In this document: positions 1-7,728 of the stretch, one piece after another
Numbering within the stretch: position 1 is the stretch's first letter
Layout of the letters: the number at the start of each line of letters is the position of its first letter
Origin: Litorimonas sp964425355
GTDB taxonomy: Bacteria; Pseudomonadota; Alphaproteobacteria; Caulobacterales; Maricaulaceae
DNA length: 27,138 nucleotides
Direction of reading: 5' to 3'
Assembly: GCA_964425355.1 (NCBI GenBank)
Contig: CAYRMO010000032.1
Location: 1-27,138 of the forward strand
Position numbers and translations under genes: made by a program
Notes under the pieces: model-generated
Told to the model about the DNA's origin: nothing
Seen by the model: only the letters and a program-made list of their open reading frames with translations
Database searches by the model: none

Positions 1-266
1 GGTATGGGTTCGGCAAACCGAGCTTGCGCAACGGTTTTCATTTTTAACCCATCCATGGTGACAACTATGTCCTGTCCGTTGAAAATATCGGAAACGCTTG
101 GTCGATCAATTCTAACGACTTCGGCTGTCGGACTAGATTGAACTGGGTTTACGTCCATTGCCAAACGATAGACGGTATCTGCTGGGGCGGGTTCCGGAAG
201 GAGCGACACGCATCCTGACGACAAGAGCGTGGCCCCAATGATTATACAAATTAGGCTGGTCTTCAT
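1..266 (-). CDS. ABC-transport auxiliary lipoprotein, N-terminal part (cut by window edge)
   Basis: Only the first 88 codons are in the window; the 3' end lies to the left of base 1. I translated it directly: it starts at ATG (266-264) with MKTSLIC, a short hydrophobic segment and a lipobox ending SSGC, with Cys at residue 19, so it should be an outer-membrane-targeted lipoprotein. After the Cys comes VYRLAMDVNP and an extended region that resembles the start of the ABC_trans_aux family (PqiC-like periplasmic partners of MCE transporters). The start overlaps the stop of the MCE gene as ATGA, so the two are probably translationally coupled. Its role is inferred to be the outer-membrane-facing partner of the Mla-type system encoded immediately upstream. 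Family assignment rests partly on gene order, because most of the domain is missing. Confidence 0.8.
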   Translation of the reverse strand, partial: MKTSLICIIIGATLLSSGCVSLLPEPAPADTVYRLAMDVNPVQSSPTAEVVRIDRPSVSDIFNGQDIVVTMDGLKMKTVAQARFAEPI

Positions 267-1240
267 TGTGGTAACACCACTTCCTCACGTTCCGTGCCAA
301 CGATAAATTCCGTTGGACTTTGCTCTAAACTGTCAGCCACGCGACCCAATGTGTCAACAAGGCCGCGAATGGCGTCAATTGTCTCTTCAATATCAGTAAG
401 GCCAGAATTGGAGAGGCGATTAATCGCATCTCTTGTGTCAATGATCAATGCATCTGCCTCTTCAGCCGCACCATCAAAGCTTGATAATGTTCCATCCACA
501 TTGCCAAGCGTTGATTCCACCCGCGCTATCAACCCCTTAAGGTCTATAGCTGCAACAGACTCAATTGTCTCCGACGTACCTTCAATAGAGCGCGCTGTAT
601 CTGCAATCGCATCCGCTGCCTCCGTCAAACTATCCATAAGACCATTCAGCTTAGACGCTTCTAACTCAGAGAGATCAATGGATGCCGTCACCTGTTCAAT
701 ATTTTTGAGGATTTGGGAAAACGTTTCCAAATTGTCGTCCGACAAAAGCAGATTTGTTCTGCGCAATGCAAGCTGCGCCTCGGTCAAAACATCTCCACCG
801 CCCAATAAAATATCATCCACGGCACTCGCTTGGCCAACGATCCGCTTTGTTCTTCCGGGTAGATCGTCCAACATAACAGGATCTAAGGCTGGTCCCGGCG
901 TAATTTCGATATAATTTAGGCCCGTAAGTCCCAAAGGAAATAATTGAGCACTTGCACCCGTATCGATCGGCGTATTTTCTGTGACCTGAATACGCGCTAA
1001 AACCAGATTTGGGTCCTCTTCATCATAGCGCAAGCCGACGACTTCGCCGATCGACAAACCGTTAAAGCGGACCTCACTCCCCTTACTAAGTCCTCTTACG
1101 CCGCCATCAAATGAGACTTCATAAAAATCATATTCTTTGTTCAGGCTTGCGCCTGAGAACCAAATAATAAACCCAACTATTGCAGCAAATGCAACAAGAA
1201 CGAAAATTCCGATCAGGGCGTAATTGGCTCTATTTTCCAT
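263..1240 (-). CDS. mlaD: MCE-domain substrate-binding protein of an Mla-type lipid transporter
   Basis: 325 aa. An N-terminal signal anchor spans about residues 9-29, then a single MCE domain at about 37-115 with the typical GLSKGSEVRFNGLSIGEV stretch and the closing LNYIEITPG. The C-terminal ~200 residues are polar and rich in helix formers (Ala, Asp, Glu, Ile, Leu), the coiled region that in long MCE proteins forms a tube or spans toward the outer membrane. The family binds phospholipid in the periplasm while anchored in the inner membrane, and works with an MlaE permease and MlaF ATPase. Both are encoded directly upstream: the ATPase stop TAG (1243-1241) abuts this ATG (1240-1238) with no gap. 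At about 325 aa it is longer than E. coli MlaD (about 180 aa), as is usual for the alphaproteobacterial form. Transport direction cannot be read from sequence. Confidence 0.93.
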   Translation of the reverse strand: MENRANYALIGIFVLVAFAAIVGFIIWFSGASLNKEYDFYEVSFDGGVRGLSKGSEVRFNGLSIGEVVGLRYDEEDPNLVLARIQVTENTPIDTGASAQLFPLGLTGLNYIEITPGPALDPVMLDDLPGRTKRIVGQASAVDDILLGGGDVLTEAQLALRRTNLLLSDDNLETFSQILKNIEQVTASIDLSELEASKLNGLMDSLTEAADAIADTARSIEGTSETIESVAAIDLKGLIARVESTLGNVDGTLSSFDGAAEEADALIIDTRDAINRLSNSGLTDIEETIDAIRGLVDTLGRVADSLEQSPTEFIVGTEREEVVLPQ

Positions 1241-2041
1241 CTACTCACTTTTCTTCCCAGCAGACAAAGCTGCCCGAGACCGCGGTCCACCAAAATATTC
1301 TTTCACCCAAGGATGATCATATTGACTCACGACATCTAGACTATCTGCGATTGCAATCCGTTTATCAACTAAAACAGCGATGCGATCACAAATTGCATAT
1401 AGGCTATCAAGATCATGCGTCACCATTAAAACTGTCAAATCCATGGCCTCTCTGAGGCCAAGTATCAACTCATCAAAGGCATTTGCGCCAATTGGGTCTA
1501 GTCCGGCTGTGGGTTCGTCCAAGAAAAGTAATTTGGGATCGAGCGCCAATGCCCGTGCTAAACCCGCTCTTTTTCTCATACCGCCTGATAAATCTGCCGG
1601 ATAAAGCACAGCAGATTCGGGGGGCAAGCCAACCATATGAATTTTCATATCTGCTAACTCGCGCATGAGACGCGGCGAAATATTCGCATTTTCTCGCATA
1701 GGCACCATGACATTTTGCCGAACTGTCATCGATGAAAACAAAGCACCGCCTTGAAATAAGACGCCCATTTCATTTTGAATAGCGCGTCTTTCTTTGGGCG
1801 AAAGGTCATCCCGGTTCTGACCAAAATATCTGATAACGCCACCTTCAGGCTCTTTTAAGCCTAAAAGTGTATTCATGAGGACAGATTTACCAGCCCCCGA
1901 GCCGCCAACGAGACCAACAATTTCTCCAGCTGCAACGCTAAAATCTAGATTTTGATGGATAATATTTGGTCCAAATTGCGTTAATATGCCCCTCGCTTCT
2001 ACAGGCGCAATATTTCGAGAAATTATGTCTTGTAGCGCCAT
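1241..2041 (-). CDS. mlaF: ATP-binding protein of the Mla-type lipid ABC transporter
   Basis: 266 aa from the chosen ATG. ABC ATPase with Walker A GGSGAGKS at residues 46-53, signature LSGGMRKR at about 151-158, Walker B LLFLDEPTAGLDP with the catalytic Glu near 176, and switch His in VTHD near 209. The LSGGMRKR form of the signature is typical of MlaF/Ttg2A rather than generic importers. An in-frame start exists 15 codons upstream, but the ATG at 2041 is preceded on the minus strand by GGGGG (2055-2051) nine bases away and is followed by an N-terminus that aligns with the family, so I use it. It lies four bases after the permease stop and abuts the MCE gene. It would power the MlaE permease from the cytoplasm. 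Confidence 0.95.
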   Translation of the reverse strand: MALQDIISRNIAPVEARGILTQFGPNIIHQNLDFSVAAGEIVGLVGGSGAGKSVLMNTLLGLKEPEGGVIRYFGQNRDDLSPKERRAIQNEMGVLFQGGALFSSMTVRQNVMVPMRENANISPRLMRELADMKIHMVGLPPESAVLYPADLSGGMRKRAGLARALALDPKLLFLDEPTAGLDPIGANAFDELILGLREAMDLTVLMVTHDLDSLYAICDRIAVLVDKRIAIADSLDVVSQYDHPWVKEYFGGPRSRAALSAGKKSE

Positions 2042-2045
2042 GTTT

Positions 2046-3176
2046 TTACACCCCCATCTGAAAAAACAGGATCGCAAAAAGTGCATTTATAAAAATTACA
2101 GCAAAAATGGCTTGCACGACGGCGGTTGTTGTCCGTTCTCCCAGACTTTCAACGCTACCTGAGACGGCCAATCCCTGGCGACATCCAATGAGCGCAATAA
2201 TCAATCCAAAGAACGGTGTCTTAATGATGCCTACCCAGAAATTTTCTATACCTACAGCGTAGCTCAATCGGTTGAAAAACAGGACGGGCGAAATATCGGC
2301 TGTGGCCCAAGCGACAATTAGGCCGCCCGCAAGACCACTCATCATAGCCAAAAAGGTCAAAATCGGCATCACGATGATACAGGCAATTGCACGAGGCACC
2401 ACCAAGACTTCAAAATTATCCAGCCCCATGACGGTCATGGCATCAATTTCTTGACGCATGCGCATGGCCCCAATGGATGCCGTAAAGGCAGAATCAGATC
2501 GCCCAGCCAAAAGTATCGCCGTGATAATAACAGCTAATTCTCTCAGGACCGAAAACCCTACCAAATCGACCATGAAAACGCTTGCGCCAAAACTCGCAAG
2601 CAAATTGGCCCCCATATAGGCAATGACGGCTCCGATAAAAAAGGACAACACCATCACAATGGGCGCTGCATCAAGTCCAACAGTTTCGATCAGACTGACA
2701 ATGGATTTCCAACGCAATCGCCTTGGACTTACCAAGACACGTGCAAAAACGACAAAGAAATGACCAATAAATGCAAGCGTTTCTATTAGTTCATTCCAGA
2801 ATCTGGTGGTCGCCATCCCAATCCGTGCAAAAATATCATACCACTGACGCTTTCGCGCAGGTTCGCGCCCCAAAACGGCAGATGTCGCCGCGTTCATTAA
2901 GGTTCTATGTCCTTGTGTACCTTTGGACATATCCCACGTTTCAGCTTTTAACTGGCCATATCGAATGGCCCGAGCCAGAAGATAAGCACCAGATGTATCA
3001 AGATCCTCTATTTTAGACATATCATAATCGACATGATTATAGGTTAGATTGCCAACATCACGAGATAAGCGACCATCTAATTGACTCGCTTGTTCGATTG
3101 TCCAATGCCCAAACGCCTTTACGATCAAGGTTTGATCGTCCAGTTCTAGCTGATAATCTGCAAGGCTTGCTACCAT
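2046..3176 (-). CDS. mlaE: MlaE-type permease with N-terminal STAS domain
   Basis: 376 aa from the ATG at 3176 (MVASLADYQL). Residues about 1-95 form a STAS-like domain, with VDYDMSKIEDLDTSGAYLL at about 50-68 matching the core strand-helix of that fold. The MlaE permease domain follows (about residues 120-376), with five or so membrane segments and the conserved region around SDSAFTASIGAMRMRQEIDA. In E. coli the STAS protein MlaB is separate; fusion to the permease is common in Alphaproteobacteria. The open frame extends to a TTG at 3260, but that would run through the start region of the divergent epimerase gene, so the first ATG is preferred. It is the first gene of the Mla operon and is divergent from the epimerase gene with about 67 bp between starts. 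Confidence 0.9.
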   Translation of the reverse strand: MVASLADYQLELDDQTLIVKAFGHWTIEQASQLDGRLSRDVGNLTYNHVDYDMSKIEDLDTSGAYLLARAIRYGQLKAETWDMSKGTQGHRTLMNAATSAVLGREPARKRQWYDIFARIGMATTRFWNELIETLAFIGHFFVVFARVLVSPRRLRWKSIVSLIETVGLDAAPIVMVLSFFIGAVIAYMGANLLASFGASVFMVDLVGFSVLRELAVIITAILLAGRSDSAFTASIGAMRMRQEIDAMTVMGLDNFEVLVVPRAIACIIVMPILTFLAMMSGLAGGLIVAWATADISPVLFFNRLSYAVGIENFWVGIIKTPFFGLIIALIGCRQGLAVSGSVESLGERTTTAVVQAIFAVIFINALFAILFFQMGV

Positions 3177-3202
3177 GGCCGCACGGTGCAAATCTGGTCG
3201 TG

Positions 3203-3237
3203 TGAGGTCAAGCCTCAATACATCACATTCGTTGAGG
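3203..3237 (+). promoter_or_regulatory. Two mutually exclusive small hairpins before the epimerase start
   Basis: On the plus strand, TGAGG (3203-3207) can pair with CCTCA (3213-3217). The same CCTCA, extended to CCTCAA (3213-3218), can instead pair with TTGAGG (3232-3237), which contains the probable Shine-Dalgarno of the gene starting at 3244. The second pairing would hide the ribosome site and the first would free it. The stems are only 5-6 bp, and it is not known whether the transcript starts far enough upstream to include both. Chance is a real possibility. Confidence 0.25.
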
Positions 3238-3243
3238 AAAACC

Positions 3244-4218
3244 GTGAATCTGACATTCAAATCATTGGAAAAGACCTATCCGACCCGCGGGGCTTTTACG
3301 ATTTCTCGTAGCTCAATACATCAAATAGAAGTTGTTGAGGTAGAAATTTCTGATGGCAGCCATATTGGTCGTGGTGAATGTCGCCCCTATCCGCGCTATG
3401 GCGACAGTGTGAAGAGCGTATCTTCGCAGTTAGAAAAGCTACGGCCTCTAATTGAAAAAGGTGACATTGATCTGGCGAAGTGTCAACTACCCCCCGGCCC
3501 AGCGCGTAATGCACTAGATTGTGCAGGATTAGATTTTCGCGCCAAACAAAGTGGTGTTGCAGTTTGGGAGATACTTGATTTGGTTCGCCCAAACCTCAGA
3601 GAGACGGCTTTCACCCTGTCATGGGCCTCCCCTGAAAATATGGCAAAATCAGCGCTTGAGGCGTCAGACCATAGGTTTTTAAAAATAAAGATCGGAGAAA
3701 ATGGACAAGACCACATCAAAGCGATCACAGCCGCCCGACCTGACGCAAAACTCATAATTGACACAAATGAGGCCCTCACATCCAAAGCGCTGAGCATCAT
3801 GTTAAGTCAGTTTTCCGAATATAATATTGTGCTTATCGAGCAACCCCTCCCTGCCGGACACGAAAAGCCATTGCCATCATCTCATATTCCTATTTGTGCG
3901 GATGAAGGCCTTCATACGTCGCAAGACCTAGCTGAATTGTGGCGATTGGGCTACCGAGCCGTGAACGTGAAGCTCGACAAATGTGGAGGGTTAACCGAAG
4001 GCGTGAAACTCATGCGGGATGCAAAGGACATGGGGTTCTTAGTTATGGCGGGATGTATGGTCAGCTCATCTCTTGCAATGGCACCGATGATGACGGCAGA
4101 GAGCCTGTGCGATGTGATTGATCTGGACGGGCCACTTTTATTGTCAATGGATATTGAAAATGGTCTTCACTATGATGGGGCGATCATTCATCCACCCAAA
4201 ACAAGTCTTTGGGGTTAA
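3244..4218 (+). CDS. Dipeptide epimerase, L-Ala-D/L-Glu epimerase-like (enolase superfamily)
   Basis: 324 aa from GTG at 3244, preceded by GAGGA (3234-3238) five bases away; an in-frame ATG at 3175 lies inside the divergent mlaE start region and its extra residues do not look like the family. Enolase-superfamily signatures in order: the K-x-K acid/base pair in FLKIKIG (about residues 147-149), metal ligands Asp in IIDTNE (about 173), Glu in LIEQPLP (about 199) and Asp in CADE (about 220), then VKLDKCGG with the second catalytic Lys (about 246). The C-terminal DLDGPLLL is typical of the dipeptide epimerase branch. Such enzymes convert L-Ala-D-Glu from murein breakdown to L-Ala-L-Glu in the cytoplasm so it can be cleaved. 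Exact dipeptide specificity is inferred. The gene ends seven bases before the convergent lipoprotein gene. Confidence 0.87.
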   Translation: MNLTFKSLEKTYPTRGAFTISRSSIHQIEVVEVEISDGSHIGRGECRPYPRYGDSVKSVSSQLEKLRPLIEKGDIDLAKCQLPPGPARNALDCAGLDFRAKQSGVAVWEILDLVRPNLRETAFTLSWASPENMAKSALEASDHRFLKIKIGENGQDHIKAITAARPDAKLIIDTNEALTSKALSIMLSQFSEYNIVLIEQPLPAGHEKPLPSSHIPICADEGLHTSQDLAELWRLGYRAVNVKLDKCGGLTEGVKLMRDAKDMGFLVMAGCMVSSSLAMAPMMTAESLCDVIDLDGPLLLSMDIENGLHYDGAIIHPPKTSLWG

Positions 4219-4225
4219 GCGAAAT

Positions 4226-4840
4226 CTAGGACTTTTCTTCGGCGCGCCGAGCGGCCATTTCGGCCGCGGCTTGGCGTCGAACACGTTCACCAAATCTGTC
4301 GGTGATATGTGTCAAAGCGTCTAACTCTGTCTCTAGTTTTACCAGCTCTCTATTTTCAGCATCAATCGACTGAGAGAACACGTTTGATGCATCTCTTGCA
4401 GCTAGAAGCGCCTTTTCGAGGCTTTGAAGCTCTTCACGCATATTCCGGTCGGTTTCCGCGATTTCCAGATAAACTTCAGCGGCTTTAGTGGTTTGCGACA
4501 CCTGTCTCGCGGCATAACGAATATCGGCTTCAACGGTCGCTTTCGGATGGTTTTGAGCCGCATAATCGACGCTATCCACAGTCACATCACGCGCTTTCAA
4601 TCCATTCAGCAAAATATTAGCTGCTGACTGAACGCGTTCGCCAGAGTCGTTTGCAACAAAACCACGATTGGTCAGTGCATTATAGAGTTTTGTCGCCGCG
4701 CGAAGAACAATATTTTTCTCGGCAGGCACCTCTGCCTTGGCAGATTGTGGAACAGCAATTTCGGACATGTTCACCGTTGCACAGCCGCCTAAAAGCGACG
4801 CACTTAGCAAGCAAGTTAGGGTAATGGTCCCAAAGCGCAT
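4226..4840 (-). CDS. Uncharacterised lipoprotein with helical C-terminal region
   Basis: 204 aa; I do not recognise a named family. Residues 1-20 form a lipoprotein signal ending SLLGGC, with Cys at 20. After a short linker, about residues 45-120 contain helices with a conserved-looking stretch around SAANILLNGLKARDVTVDSVDYAAQ. From about 125 to the end the sequence is strongly charged and alternates Glu/Lys/Arg with Leu/Ala, which suggests a long coiled coil ending in a basic, Ala/Arg/Glu-rich tail (RRQAAAEMAARRAEEKS). It should sit on the periplasmic side of the inner or outer membrane. The start ATG has AGGGA about seven bases upstream. A tandem 13-bp repeat lies 34-67 bp upstream and may be regulatory. 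Neighbours are an epimerase (convergent) and a transporter across an assembly gap, so context says little. Confidence 0.8.
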   Translation of the reverse strand: MRFGTITLTCLLSASLLGGCATVNMSEIAVPQSAKAEVPAEKNIVLRAATKLYNALTNRGFVANDSGERVQSAANILLNGLKARDVTVDSVDYAAQNHPKATVEADIRYAARQVSQTTKAAEVYLEIAETDRNMREELQSLEKALLAARDASNVFSQSIDAENRELVKLETELDALTHITDRFGERVRRQAAAEMAARRAEEKS

Positions 4841-4873
4841 ATTTTATTCCCTAAGACTATTGCCCTGACATAG

Positions 4874-4907
4874 CACAATAGAACAATTCTCGATCACAAT
4901 AGACCAA
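4874..4907 (-). repeat. Tandem 13-bp direct repeat upstream of the lipoprotein gene
   Basis: CACAATAGAACAA (4874-4886) and CACAATAGACCAA (4895-4907) match at 12 of 13 positions and are spaced 21 bp apart, two turns of B-DNA. They lie 34-67 bp upstream of the ATG at 4840, where a promoter would be expected. This is the geometry of paired sites on one face of the helix for a DNA-binding protein. No regulator is identified. Confidence 0.45.
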
Positions 4908-4967
4908 CTATGTTGAATAAAATCTGAATCCACACCATCAGATTTACGCCCTAAGATAGCGGTAACC

Positions 4968-5067
4968 NNNNNNNNNNNNNNNNNNNNNNNNNNNNNNNNN
5001 NNNNNNNNNNNNNNNNNNNNNNNNNNNNNNNNNNNNNNNNNNNNNNNNNNNNNNNNNNNNNNNNNNN
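4968..5067. other. Assembly gap (100 N)
   Basis: Exactly 100 N, the conventional placeholder for a scaffold gap of unknown length. It removes the 3' end of the transporter gene to its right. The 127 bases between the gap and the lipoprotein start (4841-4967) hold the tandem repeat described separately and no convincing gene. Reading frames drawn across the N run should not be trusted. Confidence 0.97.
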
Positions 5068-6461
5068 TTGACAAGTGTTACATCTTTATATGTCTCCCAA
5101 ACGCCTGCGATCAAGACAAATCCCATAAATACTGGCGCGATATAACGGATAAATACAAAAATGAATTCACCCAGTTTTTGTCCAGGCCCAGCGAGTTCTT
5201 CCGCTAAGATGGCTTTGTCTAAACGCCATCCTGTGAAAAGAACGACCAACAAAGCAGATAGTGGAGCCAGAATAGGTCCCGCAAGTCCTGTATCAATGAA
5301 TCCGAAGAAATCGCTACTGAAGAGAGAGCCAAGCCCCAAGGTCATAATAGCTGCCCCAGTGACCCAAGCCGCTTTCGCTTTGGACCAACCTGTCTTTTCG
5401 GCGAGCCATGCAACGGATGGCTCGAGTAGTGACACAGAGGATGTTATTGCGGCGAAAAATGCCAGGAAGAAGAATGAAGCTCCTATAAAGGCTCCACCGG
5501 GCGCGCTTGCAAATGCTGTAGGAAGCGTCTGGAAGAAAATTCCCGCGCCCGCCTCAAAATCGAGATTATTGGCAAAAACAATCGGGAAAATCGCTAGGCC
5601 TGCGATAATAGCCACACATGTATCGACTGTAGCCACCAGTACCGAAGATTTTGGGATCGATACATCTCTTGGTAAGTAGGAGCCATATGTAATCATGATC
5701 GCATTACCAATACCTATCGAAAAACACGCCTGACCTAGGGCAGATTGCGCAACTTGCCCGTTGATTTTGGTGAAGTCTGGAGTGAACATGAACGCAAAAG
5801 CGTCAGCCGTTCCACCTGAACTCATTGATGACAGAATAGAATAGAGTGCCAAGCCAACCAAAAGAATAAAGAACAAAGGCATTAAAATTTTAGCCGCGAC
5901 TTCAATTCCCTTATTTACGCCGCGCGCAACAAGCCAGGTCGTCAACAAACCGAAGAAAAGAAAATATGGAAGAACAGATAGTGGTCCGCCTTTGCCTGTT
6001 TCCTCGTCGCCGCCTAACATAATCCCGAATTGAGCTGCAATTGTATCAGGGTCCATCCCACTAAATCCACCAAATAGAAATTTCGGGATATAGGCGAGCA
6101 CCCAGGCCGCAACGACGCAATAAAAACTAACGATCAAGAATGATGCGATCATCCCAAACCAAGCACCCGAACTCCAAATTCTTGAAACCCCTGAGCGATC
6201 GGCAAGGTCGTCATTAGACCCGACAGCAGAAGCCGCATTACCCGCGCGACCAATGACATATTCGGCCATGAGAACGGGAATACCGACGAATAGAATACAG
6301 GCGACATATATAATCAAGAATGCCGCACCGCCATTTGTGCCTAGCTCGGCCGAGAACCGCCATAAATTACCAAGTCCAACGGAACTCCCCACCGCAGCCA
6401 TAATAAATGCAAATCGCGAAGACCATTGCGCTGTGCCGCGCTCGATAGGTACTGATGCCAT
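5068..6461 (-). CDS. Sodium-dependent transporter, NSS/SNF family (3' end lost in assembly gap)
   Basis: 464 residues are visible before the gap. The N-terminus has the family hallmark in TM1-TM2: GSSVGLGNLWRFSAELG, then TNGGAAFLIIY, which in LeuT-like proteins forms the unwound substrate and sodium site. About eleven membrane segments can be traced, including the broken TM6 region QACFSIGIGNAIMITYG and the TM8 region FFAAITSSVSLLEP. Members co-transport amino acids or related small solutes with sodium across the inner membrane; the substrate cannot be predicted from sequence. The visible part ends WETYKDVTLV just after TM11, so probably only a short tail is missing. If the gap really is 100 bases, the same frame would stop at 4944. 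Start ATG 6461-6459; AGAGGG lies about 12 bases upstream. Confidence 0.92.
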
Positions 6462-6570
6462 GATGTCTCAACCCTCTTATATTTTGCTACGTTGTTATCT
6501 GTTCAAAATCTGGGGTCAAGCAGGATAGAATAAAATTGATGTAGTCCGCTTTAATTCTGCGAATCTTATC

Positions 6571-7728
6571 TCAGCTTTCTGAACGCGGTAACTCGGACGA
6601 TCTATGCAGATGCGCGGATAGGATAAGGCCAAAACCACCCATCACGGCCAAAATCACCGTACCCCCATATGAAATGAGTGGAAGCGGTACGCCGACCACG
6701 GGAGCAAGCCCCATGACCATACCCAGATTAATGAAAACATATAGCGTAAAAGTTGCCGTCAAACCTAATATTAAAAGTTTAGAAAACAAAGCCTTACATT
6801 GAATTGATAACCATAAACACACGGATATTATTCCGATATATAGCCCCATGGTAAACAGCCCGCCGATCAGACCAAATTCTTCACCAATTACGGTAAAGAT
6901 GAAATCTGTTCTATTTTCTGGAACATACTCCCCTTGGCGTTGCGTTCCTCTCATAAAGCCTTTACCTGTCACCCCTCCACTCCCTAATGCAATTTTGGAT
7001 TGAATAATGTGATAGCTGGCCCCGGATGGATCACGTTCTGGATTTAGAAATGTTAAAACACGCTCCTGTTGATAGGGTTGAAGACCAAATTTAAAAAAAA
7101 CAGGGATCGCCACGGCGGCTATTAGCGAGGCGATAGAAATCACTCTCCAGGTTAGGCCTGCCAGAAAAATGAGCGCTAGACCCGTTGCTGCTACAAGAAG
7201 AGTTGTCCCCAAATCTGGTTGATTAAAAATCAGGGCCATCGGTAAAAATAAAATAATTAAGGCCCCGACCAAGCCTGAAACCCGGCTTACGCGCCAACTA
7301 GACAGGTCATGATAGTATCGGGCCAAAGCCAATACGACAGCTGGTTTCATGATTTCTGAAGGTTGAAACCTCATGAAGCCGAGATCTAGCCACCTTTGCG
7401 CACCATTAACGGTGGTCCCGAAAAATTCGACACCGATCAACAAGACTAGCCCGAGTAAATAGACTGGATAAGCCACCCTGTACCAAATTTTTATATCGAT
7501 AAGGGCCACGGTAAGCATGACCATCATTCCGACCCCGATCCTTACAATGTGCTGAATAGCGCCGTGTCGCCAAACACCATCGGTTGCGGCGTAAATCATT
7601 GCCACACCTACTAATCCTACAAGACCAACCAGTGTCGGCAGAAGCCAATTGATTTCATATAACTTATTGACCACGGGGCTATTTAATATACCGCGTGATC
7701 TGCGTGAAGAATTTAGACCTTTCAGCAC
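6571..7728 (-). CDS. rodA: Peptidoglycan glycosyltransferase RodA (SEDS family)
   Basis: 385 aa, starting with GTG (7728-7726), whose first base is also the last base of the PBP2 stop codon TAG (overlap TAGTG). SEDS signatures are present: GAQRWLDLGFMRFQPSEIMK in the first half, FNQPDLGTTLL, the large extracellular loop with NPERDPSGASYHIIQSKIA and GKGFMRGTQ, then PENRTDFIFTVIGEEFG and the terminal PLPLISYGGT. About ten membrane segments. RodA polymerises lipid II into glycan strands during side-wall growth and works as a pair with PBP2, encoded just upstream, under control of MreB/C/D. RodA rather than FtsW is favoured because it closes an mre-mrdA operon. It is the last gene of the operon; 109 bp separate it from the transporter gene. 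Confidence 0.95.
   Translation of the reverse strand: MLKGLNSSRRSRGILNSPVVNKLYEINWLLPTLVGLVGLVGVAMIYAATDGVWRHGAIQHIVRIGVGMMVMLTVALIDIKIWYRVAYPVYLLGLVLLIGVEFFGTTVNGAQRWLDLGFMRFQPSEIMKPAVVLALARYYHDLSSWRVSRVSGLVGALIILFLPMALIFNQPDLGTTLLVAATGLALIFLAGLTWRVISIASLIAAVAIPVFFKFGLQPYQQERVLTFLNPERDPSGASYHIIQSKIALGSGGVTGKGFMRGTQRQGEYVPENRTDFIFTVIGEEFGLIGGLFTMGLYIGIISVCLWLSIQCKALFSKLLILGLTATFTLYVFINLGMVMGLAPVVGVPLPLISYGGTVILAVMGGFGLILSAHLHRSSELPRSES

Noticed and set aside
294..914. 206-codon plus-strand open frame inside the MCE gene
   Set aside because: It is the antisense shadow of a well-supported MCE protein, with serine-rich low-complexity sequence.
3177..3260. Extension of mlaE to a TTG start at 3260
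   Set aside because: It would overlap the divergent epimerase start and its ribosome site; the ATG at 3176 gives a normal family length.
4844..5074. Open frame running through the N gap on the minus strand
   Set aside because: Nearly half of it is N, its ends are fixed only by the placeholder length, and the visible residues match no family.
5161..5679. 172-codon plus-strand open frame inside the NSS transporter gene
   Set aside because: Antisense to conserved transmembrane segments; composition is typical of a shadow frame.
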